Below the pieces are notes generated by a model. The model was not told the DNA's origin. It was given only the letters and a program-made list of their open reading frames with translations, and made no database searches. From Phymatolithon calcareum (lineage: Eukaryota; Rhodophyta; Florideophyceae; Hapalidiales), in assembly GCA_977006965.1 (NCBI GenBank), contig OZ345369.1, forward strand, positions 496,001 through 560,000: a stretch of DNA of 64,000 bases. Reading direction: 5' to 3'. Position numbers and translations under genes: made by a program. Below, piece by piece: positions 32,201 to 39,415 of the stretch (positions within the stretch are counted from its first letter, which is position 1; each line of letters opens with the position of its first letter).

Positions 32201-33788
32201 AATTCACAACACAACCCGCATCGTACGCAATAGAATGACTTCGAGTACTGATAGCCATTCTGCTGTTTGGACTTCCTCGAAGCAGCTGACGAAGATCTTG
32301 GAAGTATCCCGACGGTAAATATTGCGCAGGCCACAAATCATCGATGAGATGCAGGCACTCTCTCCCCTTAAACCAACTAGCTGCATAGTCAACAGCATCC
32401 ATCAGAGAAGAGCAACTTGTCACTTTTTCTGCTTTGGTAGTTGCTCCAGTTAAAATCATGATTTTCACGATTTGGTCAATAGCAGTTTGTCGATCAGCTT
32501 TTCGACCAAACGTCATGTATAAAACGCCATCCCGAAAACGCTTCTTAACTTCTTCATCATGACCAAGCGCTTTAAGTGCGACAGTTTTTCCAACGCCGGC
32601 CATTCCAACAACACCGTACGCCGGGTTTGAGGTTGCAGTTGTAGTCTGTTCGATGGCCCCAGTGGCGGCAGTAACGATTTCTGATGATTCTCCATACAAC
32701 ACTGACTGCTTCAATTTCCCTAGAGAAGTTGTGGGGTCGAAGTCCAGAACAGCGGTGAGATTGAGATCGGGAGTGTTATAGGCCGGATGGTAATCTTCTT
32801 TTGAAGTTTCGAACATGTTCGTGAGCTGCGTAACGTTCTCGTCCACGTTGTGGAGCGTCGATATAAGTGCGCCATGATTTGCACGAGTTTCGGATCTTGG
32901 CGTAACGTGTTCACCTACTTTGCCGAGCTTTGACATAACGGCTTCATGATTTTCTCGGGTTACAAATCTGGGCATAATTTGTTCACCCACTTTATCGAGC
33001 TTCGACATAACTGCTTCGTGATGTTCTTGGGTTACAAATCTTGGCGTAATGTGTTCATCAACTTTGTGTAGCTTGGACATAACCGCTTCATGATTTGCCC
33101 GGGTTTCGCTTCTCGGAAGAACACGTTTGCGTACATTGCAAAGCGTCGACATAAGTGCGCCATGATTTGTTCGGGTTTCGGATCTTGGCGTAACGTGTTC
33201 ACCCACTTTGTACAGCTTCGACATAACTGCTTCGTGATCTGCTCTGGATTGTTCGTCCACGTCCACCAACATCGACGTAACTGCCTCATGATATGCTCGG
33301 GTTTCGGATCTGGCCGTAACACGTTCACCCACTTTGTACAGCTTCGACATAACTTCTTCGTGTTTCAACGACATCAAAAAGGTCGTAACAAGGTTCTCAA
33401 GCTGCTTCGTGGCTGTGTTGACTTTCGCCATCAAATCAGTCATTTTCTCATTCAAGGTATTGGCAAGGAATAGTTGCAGCGCCTCTCCACGACGGCTTCC
33501 GTCAAACGCCTTGCCCACTATCGACGGTATGGTGTCGTGTTCGTCTTTGAAAGTCTGGCGAACATGCGCTAACTTTTCTTGAAAAAGCGTACCGTCACCA
33601 GACGGCAAAGCATTCGGGTACCGTTGACGAAGGCGCTCCATTTCGTCAATATGTTCGAGAAGGAGACGGAGCTTGTCAGTCAAGGATTTAAAAACATCTC
33701 GACCAACTTGGTACTTTTCGCAACGCGTCTTGATACTTTTCGCTTGCGTGCGCAATTCCCCGAAGATGGCGAGCGGGTTCGGAAGCAT
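29220..33788 (-). CDS. NB-ARC/WD40 STAND protein, copy C (1522 aa)
   Basis: The N-terminal domain (1-142) and eight-unit repeat tract (143-324) are nearly identical to copy A. Walker A GMAGVGKT is at 395-402, followed by LHLIDDLW, a GLPI motif and LVLHDLQLDF. The region after NB-ARC (about 585-770) is clearly different from A and B: it has extra Ser-rich residues, FWNTRLLNGYFESTIGEEC, and different helices. The WD40 part has about 11-12 repeats and is closer to copy B, with insertions such as SSDDDILSHSDNN. The end reads four residues longer (ECSTV in place of E). The ATG at 33788 is homologous to the other starts. The frame is intact. Confidence 0.85.
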   Translation of the reverse strand: MLPNPLAIFGELRTQAKSIKTRCEKYQVGRDVFKSLTDKLRLLLEHIDEMERLRQRYPNALPSGDGTLFQEKLAHVRQTFKDEHDTIPSIVGKAFDGSRRGEALQLFLANTLNEKMTDLMAKVNTATKQLENLVTTFLMSLKHEEVMSKLYKVGERVTARSETRAYHEAVTSMLVDVDEQSRADHEAVMSKLYKVGEHVTPRSETRTNHGALMSTLCNVRKRVLPRSETRANHEAVMSKLHKVDEHITPRFVTQEHHEAVMSKLDKVGEQIMPRFVTRENHEAVMSKLGKVGEHVTPRSETRANHGALISTLHNVDENVTQLTNMFETSKEDYHPAYNTPDLNLTAVLDFDPTTSLGKLKQSVLYGESSEIVTAATGAIEQTTTATSNPAYGVVGMAGVGKTVALKALGHDEEVKKRFRDGVLYMTFGRKADRQTAIDQIVKIMILTGATTKAEKVTSCSSLMDAVDYAASWFKGRECLHLIDDLWPAQYLPSGYFQDLRQLLRGSPNSRMAISTRSHSIAYDAGCVVNFSPGETHGKASVDIFMKHAGRELSAQNSAAAAQGLRPSVSTILSICSGLPIALSVAGCAVSERVAMYGSFETACDKYAVALTEKMRVAGAGGSSLDAGIRLSLEYLEFEFSKLVAEYSLQMDHSISELYTSLCVLSNQAWIPLSVLIRLWKLREPAAVEVANLFRKMSLAKLELRRSSSSSPEEPGLVLHDLQLDFCQRQAVGRNKPSFWNTRLLNGYFESTIGEECHAPVADTILSHAPRPWWSIVDPKEGYIHANLARHLSCAGRGVELGALLLDARWTKFRARIGGLLALESDFEHFRRYLSQWEGSEAVEASIKQVEQSFENIFKAVRLSWGRLREGMRAFQFQVCASLQRPKESNATVDDFLKEPKSIADAYLKSVVMNTPKPYLLPVRSFLVSACSGLITEIPVGGLCVSVACSPCGQYIAAGAGHDIVIAKTSTGEVLWRMFGHTGDVTCVKFAAGSKKIVSGAMDGKIMVWDWESSCSPVRVLQRKLSITGLAVHKNVFFSTDDSLEVWDISKREESRKLYTERRGKLICLAVCGKNGKVALRTIERNCVLRNAKLMVWDSDANAVVFEENQADGQDITCAAFSPNGQYLAIGGAYVGFDLWDVSMEPRRVKSFEHGYYVTTVAFSPDGMKIVSGSPYGTIRVWDVECGECDGISGRISSVVTSVSFTSDGKRIISGSTNGIIRIWDACLEKESKERANEYTKRVQDVSISRNGLRVATASNDGTVRLWDTQTGVQIGALTFHPDSTLSVALSPDGRKLVSGSDGVLQQWNTETCTPIGERFYGYNNARCVMFSCDGRRIISGSSDDDILSHSDNNIQIWNAETHEEIRFVGERVEHNLGLPSFFGAEKIYCVAESDDGSHVVSGHGWGRTIIRSREALQIVWDSEESERESGNSIQDDKAENIIRSCGPYVSRIWPNSFSPYTDELYSEEGRVYSNLLDGRTIIAQFSDVFGPWEYNSERKVFVFRLASGDVAICKLIVECSTV
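32817..33362 (-). repeat. 24-residue tandem repeat tract in NB-ARC/WD40 copy C
   Basis: Eight units in the same order as copy A, including the 18-residue short unit (HEAVTSMLVDVDEQSRAD), with scattered substitutions. Confidence 0.85.
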
Positions 33789-33999
33789 TGCGAGGGGACG
33801 CCAGCTCAAGTGTTGTGCCGACTCACGGGAGCTGTGGACGGTGTATGTTGTCCAGCGGCACAGGCCGGAAGAAGGCGAATGGGACTTTTGGCGGATAAGG
33901 ACCTGGACAGAAGGGTCACTGGGATATGCCTTGCTCGATGGTTCCAGGAAGTCACACCAGATTCGCAACAAGTTTCGAGACGTATCATAGTGAGAGGCA

Positions 34000-35590
34000 A
34001 CGAGGACATTTTTTAGCGTGTATTAATTAAAATAAAAATGACTTTGATTTATATTGAACAACAATACACTGAACGTGTAAACTCACAGGCTGTGAATTTT
34101 TATCCATCATCCTTGTTCGAGAAGTGAATTGTTGCGAGTTCAAGTCGGCAGTTACGTGTAAACGCGAGCGCGAGTCACCGTCTGTGAAGTACCGTCGCCG
34201 ACCTGCGAAAAAAGGATATAAGAAAACTGCCTGAAAACGAACATTCATGATAAAATTGCTGTCCCCTTCATTTTTTACGAAAGTGAGCAGCACGTTCGGA
34301 CCATCCTCCTCCAGCAGGCGCGCGAGCCTCGCGAACGGACCCCCATTTCGTGCAACGTTTTGGAGACATCGCGCGATGGCGCTGGTCACGTAAAACCGCC
34401 GCGTGCGTAAGATGCGCGAGAAAGGCTGTATCCCAATACCATGTTTGTTTGCTGCGGTACTTCATGTCCACCCGTCACCCTGCTTCAACTACGCCATCAC
34501 TCACGCCTCCTCCGCGATAACGAGCACGACTTGCACAGAAAACAGCTGCCACGGCCTCGCACGGTGGCGACGCGGTATGGGCACCCGTCACAGCGCCGTA
34601 CTCCATCACTTCGCATTTCTTTTGTAGCGCGCGATACCGTAGCAGCTTCAGCGCCCACGTGGTGATTCGCACCATATCAGATGACGTAAACGCCGCCTAG
34701 CTACGGCGGGTACAGGTCCAACCCCTGTAGTAGTGTCGCACGCAGCGTGATTCCGCACAATTCGCGCGACGAGCTCGCGACATCGTGGCTGCGGTATCTG
34801 GTTGGCGTATGCACTCGCCAAAAGCGGAGAAGCGAATTAGTTTCAAAGGATACTACGCGCGCGTGACGCCAGCAGAAGTGGACGAACAGTAAGGCGGCGA
34901 AGGTCCTAACGTGTGTGCAGTCAGGGAGCCTCAATTGCGGGAGCGCATCGAGGATGCGCGCGCAGAGGGACAGTGAACGTCGAGCATAGCTGGAGCGACA
35001 ATGCAGTCAGGCGGCGGGAGTGGGCAACCCCGTCGCGAACAACGGCAGCGTTCGTTGCCCTGCAGTGCCGCAAAGCGTAGACAGGGAGTTCCGCGTCGAC
35101 GCCCACAGTCCAGTCCGCGCGTTATGCAGAATTTGTTTCGAGGAGAAGTGCGCGCCGAGAAACGTAGAGCCGGGCGAGGTATTCCGCGGAGGCGTTGCCG
35201 AATTCCTTCTGTACCGAACTAGGTACAGGCATCGAAGTTTCGTTGCGGGAACAAATTCGCGTTGAGCTGCTTCTGGCAGTGCTTCATCAACACGTGCGAT
35301 GACGAAGATCTCGCAGGGCTTGAGGGTGGAGTTAATCTGAGGCCGGGAGGCGTGGTCAGGCGGGGGAAGTGGCTCCGCACCGCGATTGTGGAAGGGCGTC
35401 GCGGGCGATGGCAACGCTGATTGCGCGATACTCGCAAATAGTGCCATCCGAGAACTTCATGCCGCCCTCGACCTTTCGGTGGGCGTCTCTTGCGAAATAG
35501 CAGTCGAGCAAGAGCGAGTTTTGGGGAATAGCTGAGCGGGCCATAAACTCGCCGTACAGTGCAGTACGAAGATCGCATTCTTAGATTATG
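34000..35590. repeat. GC-rich spacer block D3, truncated
   Basis: Homologous to the first half of D1/D2 but more diverged. It retains the minus-strand ARNGGPFARLARLLEEDGPN segment and an MKFSDGTICEYRAISVAI segment (compare MEFSDETIHRYRTINVVI in D0). Homology ends at about 35590, marking the right end of the array. Frames are interrupted. Confidence 0.55.
34040..34060 (-). promoter_or_regulatory. possible TATA-like element upstream of copy C
   Basis: The minus strand carries ATATAAATC in the position matching the candidate elements of copies A and B. Confidence 0.3.
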
Positions 35591-36218
35591 CTGTTCAATA
35601 TGATAGCCTACGAAAGAGGATCCATGATGGATCGTCGCCTCATACACCGGCAACCTTATTTAGTGTTAAGAGGAAGAGACAAACTATCTTATGTACTACT
35701 AGCAGAACGAAAAACAAAATTTCTACATGCGCATGGAATACGTTGCACGTGTGGCCCAGCGAATCACCTAGAGAAGGCAACTAGAATCGCGTGCCTCTGA
35801 TTCGGCGTTCCATGTCGATCGCGATCAAACTTCGTGGCGTGCAGTCGTGAGAAATAAAAGCGCTTACCGCATTCTTTACAGACTCCGCCATGCTGTCGAG
35901 TCCGGGAATGGGGCAGCAACGGGAAAAGAATTGCAGTGGGCGCGACAAGGTGCACGTATGGTTTCTATGGCATCTACGGGAGCACCGACCTGTCCGCTTT
36001 GTCCTGCGCCATCCGGACACCGATTTCTTCCCGTGATGTTTGCCATATTTCTTACAAAGAAGACGTTGCCATCTCCGAGTACGGAAGAAAGGGTGACCTT
36101 TCTGCATGTGGCGCCAGACCAGTGTTCCGCATAAACTTCGTTTACTTTAATGAGCGCTAAAATTTTACCTCAATCTAGGTCGCCCACACAATGGACACTA
36201 GTAGATGTACCGGGCTAA
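35591..36218. other. gap, no gene recognised
   Basis: Open frames of 60-110 codons on both strands (for example 35588-35800 plus, 35781-36107 minus) match no family I know. Confidence 0.35.
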
Positions 36219-36228
36219 GAAAAAAATC

Positions 36229-38472
36229 GAGGAAATTCACTACATGGCCACCAAAAATTGGCAAAATTCACAACATGGCCATCTCTATCCAAATCTACTA
36301 CTCATCCGTTACGAATACGGCGGCGCTCTGTAAGCACGTTGTCGTATTCTTCTGCAACGCTCAAAACACAACACTCTCCCGCTAGCAACTCTGAAATCAT
36401 GGAAAAGAAAAAGCTCGTGCTAGAGGTGGGCGACTACGCTGGATCAAGCTTTGATGACGTTGTCAACATCGTGATCTCCCACAACATGTCGATGGGCAAG
36501 GCCCACCTCGTGGCGAAGCGCAACAAAAAGCGCCTGACACTCATCTGCAGTCAGCGCACAGCGTGCACCTTCCGCGTTAACGTCAGCGTGCTGCAGAGTA
36601 TCGGCGGCGTCAGGATCACCAAGTTTTCCGGACACAGTTGCGTTGGAGGTCATGTAAGGGAGCGCCAGTTCAGTACCGACGTACTCGCGCGGCGGGCGCC
36701 CGTGCTGACTGATTTCATTGCAACAAAAGGCCGAGTCAGTGGAAACGCCGCACAACTCACGGAGATGGTCCGAAAACAATCTGGGATTGTTCTAAAGCCA
36801 ACACACGCGCACAAAATAGTGAATTCCAAGCAGGGAACCGATGTACACCACCTGGCGCAAATCCGAGTACTGCGCTCGTACTTGGCCGCCGTACAGCAGC
36901 GCGACCCAGGGGGAATGTACAAGATTGCAACAACTCCTCTCTCTGGGACGACACAGCAGCAGATTTACAGCGTTTTCTGTTGTCCAAAGGGCGCGATGGA
37001 CACCTGGGCGGCCTTCAACGGTTTTGTCAGTGTTGACGCGGCCCACCTGAACTCAGTGACGCAGGGTCAGCTTTTTACGCTAACGACATATGATGCCAAC
37101 AGGCAGGTGACTACTCTGGCCTTCGGTATCGCGCAGGGAGAGAGCGCACTGAGCTGGACCAATTTTCTCTTCAACTGCATTTCCTGTTTCCCAAACATTA
37201 CGGTCGTGATGTCAGACGGCGCTAAAGGTCTTGACTCGGCCGAGGTGTCAGACCTGCTTTCGTCCCACAATATAACACGCACAAGATGCGCATGGCACGT
37301 GCTTTGGAAGAATCTAAGGTCCGCGGGCATAAAGCACAGCGATGCAGATCGTTCCGTCTTGTGGTCAGTCGTCTACGCGAGAACTGAGCAGTACGCGTAC
37401 CAGATGCTAGAGCAGCTCAAAGCGGACAATGAGCGGCTCGTGACGTGGTTTTTGGAGCGAATGCACACGTGCGCAACGTTCGAGTTCCTTCGTCGTGGTG
37501 TCCCCCGCCTGGGTATCGTAAGCTCTAACAGCTCTGAGCAGACCAACAGTGCACTTGTCAAAGCGCGTGCAGAACCAATCTGCAACCTTTTGGCCTCTGT
37601 AATCGGGCGCATGTCAGATGATCGCTTCAAACGAGGCCGCATGGCTCACCAGATGATGACGGAGGCAAGTTCCTCACGCCTTACTGCTACAAGAAGCACC
37701 AGGAAAAATTCGTCCGAGCAGAGAAGCTGCTTGTGGAGCCCGAAGTCATCGAAAGTAGCGCGCTCAGCTGTGTTGTTCGCAGTGAAGAGACAAAGTTAGC
37801 AGCAATTACCGTGCTACTTGTTCCTGCCGCCACTTTGAAGAGCACCAACGGCCATGTAGCCACGTCGTCGCTGCACTTTTGTACGCTTCTAGGCGCTTGA
37901 TGCAGCATCGGGTGTCGTTCGACCCGTGGAACGAGCACTGGTTCGGGGACGTGTGGACATTGAGGACGTGGGCCAAGCAGCATGCGAGCAGCATCACGCG
38001 TGTTGCAGTCACTGGCGACCAGCTCGTACAGGATGATTTGGTGCCGTTTGACCTTGCGTCTAAGCCGGGCCGCAAGCGCAAGAGGCCCTACTTGCCGTCC
38101 GAAATGAGGGCCCGTCACTGCTCCTCGTGCGGAAACACTGGTCACTTTTCGCAGACATGCGGGAGACCCAACGTTCATAATGTCGTCGACGCGAAACGAA
38201 AACACATCGACAAAGCGACTCAGTCTATGATTATCGACCTTACGGCCTGTGATGACGGAGATGCTGCTTGCGACGAGGATCTAAAGCGTAGAGAGTAGCG
38301 CGCGCACTAAATTTTACTGTCGCATAGATTGCTTTGACAAACGGATGAGTAGTAGTTTTGGCTAGAGTGAGTTATGGTCGTACGCTTGGATAGGGGTGAG
38401 TAGTAGATATGGCTAGAGATGGCCATGTTGTGAATTTTGCCAATTTTTGGTGGCCATGTAGTGAATTTCCTC
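36229..38472 (+). mobile_element. Mutator-like element (MULE) with TIRs and 10-bp target duplication
   Basis: The ends are inverted repeats beginning GAGGAAATTCACTACATGG and continuing for about 75-80 bp with few mismatches (36229 onward; 38472 backward). Both flanks carry GAAAAAAATC (36219-36228 and 38473-38482), a perfect 10-bp duplication in the 9-11 bp range typical of Mutator elements. The element is 2244 bp and carries one transposase gene. The well-kept TIRs and target site suggest a fairly recent insertion even though the transposase is frameshifted. Confidence 0.85.
36399..38298 (+). pseudogene. MULE transposase, two frameshifts
   Basis: The N-terminal part has a FAR1/MuDR-like zinc-binding pattern (CSQRTAC, then GHSC). 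The MULE DDE core has its first Asp in FVSVDAAHLN (about 37030), its second in VVMSDGAKGLD (about 37207) followed by CAWHVLWKNL, and its Glu in SSNSSEQTNSAL (about 37530). The frame is open to 37799, but homology leaves it near 37655 and continues as DGGKFLTPYCYKKHQEKFV, then shifts again near 37790-37800 to give a SWIM zinc finger (CSCRHFEEHQRPCSH, 37816-37860). The last frame runs to 38298 and includes a CCHC knuckle (CSSCGNTGHFSQTC, 38119-38160). The ATG at 36399 fits the start of homology. Two frameshifts probably kill it, unless they are assembly errors. Confidence 0.8.
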
Positions 38473-38474
38473 GA

Positions 38475-38514
38475 AAAAAATCGGTTAGTAAAAACTTTTA
38501 CTAACCGATTTTTT
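38475..38514. repeat. perfect palindrome, 19-bp arms
   Basis: Arms 38475-38493 and 38496-38514 are perfectly complementary (AAAAAATCGGTTAGTAAAA) around a 2-nt centre. The MULE target duplication lies partly within the left arm, so the MULE inserted at the edge of an existing palindrome. The core GGTTAGTAAA also occurs in the piggyBac-like TIR. Confidence 0.8.
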
Positions 38515-38679
38515 CCTCGAACAATTGACAAGTATCAACGACTAGCAATCTTCGAAAGGCTTGGGAGTCCACCGAAAAAGAAGATTGTTAGAAAGGTGCC
38601 CACGTTCCTCAAGTTTGGACACATGGTATATTATGAACAAATCCGCTAAATTACGAAAAGGAAATATTCTTCCTAGCTT

Positions 38680-38734
38680 TCATATGGAACCTGACGGGCG
38701 CATGTTTCCTGACATTCTGACGAGCCTTCGAGAT
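38680..38734 (-). other. detached 3' end of the cysteine-rich membrane protein gene
   Basis: If the copia element is removed and one copy of its GAGAT target site kept, the minus-strand frame of the gene at 44751-45965 continues here for about 16 codons and stops at a TGA at 38680-38682. This is inferred from frame continuity across the empty site. Confidence 0.45.
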
Positions 38735-39359
38735 TGTCTCGCTAACCACCAGCAGCAAGTTTATCAATCCGTTGGGGACCGACAGTCAAATGGAATTACC
38801 GTTACCTGCTAGCAATGTCGACCGACTGTGAGCCAAGAAAGTCTACTGGCGCGGATTACGAACGTGTGAAACGCATTGCGTCGCGCGCTGATACTTCGGA
38901 TACCTTGTGAGAATGTAGCTAGACAGTCAGAGGTAGATGGAGTGATGTAGAGACTACTTAAGCGGTGATCGAAGTCTTTCTCGAGGAAGTCACCACTATC
39001 AACTTTACCAACCACAACCTAACCCCCAAGGATATCGAAAGATAAACTTACTCTTCCGACGAAAGTCAGCAACGCATTCACACTGCCGAGCAACCGTCCA
39101 TTGCGTACCATTGGACTGGACCACTCCTGCCGAAGTCACTACATCCTTACGGAGTTTCTGGCCCAGCAGAGTTGGCGCACCTTGCCGAAGTCACTACATC
39201 CCATCGGAGTTTCTGACCAAGCGAGCTGTAAGACATCCTGCCGAAAGCACTACATCCCTCCTGGAGTTTCTGCCTAGACAAGTTGTATGGACGTCCGGCA
39301 TCTGCCGTCGTCTCATTAGGGAGCTGAACAAGTCGTTCGGTTCCTGGATACTCACGACA
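38735..39359 (+). repeat. 5' LTR of the copia element
   Basis: 625 bp, starting TGTCTCGCTAACC and ending CTCACGACA. It holds three imperfect repeats of about 55 bp with the core CCGAAGTCACTACATCC...GGAGTTTCTG (starting about 39128, 39182 and 39239). Confidence 0.95.
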
Positions 39360-39415
39360 CTGCGCAGTTTGCTGCGAACCACGGTACCGGGCAGCGCAGC
39401 TGAGTATCTTCAAGA

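Noticed and set aside
10985-35590. Reading the array as an assembly artefact
   Set aside because: The genes differ strongly and in a mosaic way, the repeat tracts differ in length, and D0 and D3 are well diverged. Only the D1/D2 pair is similar enough to need a read-level check.
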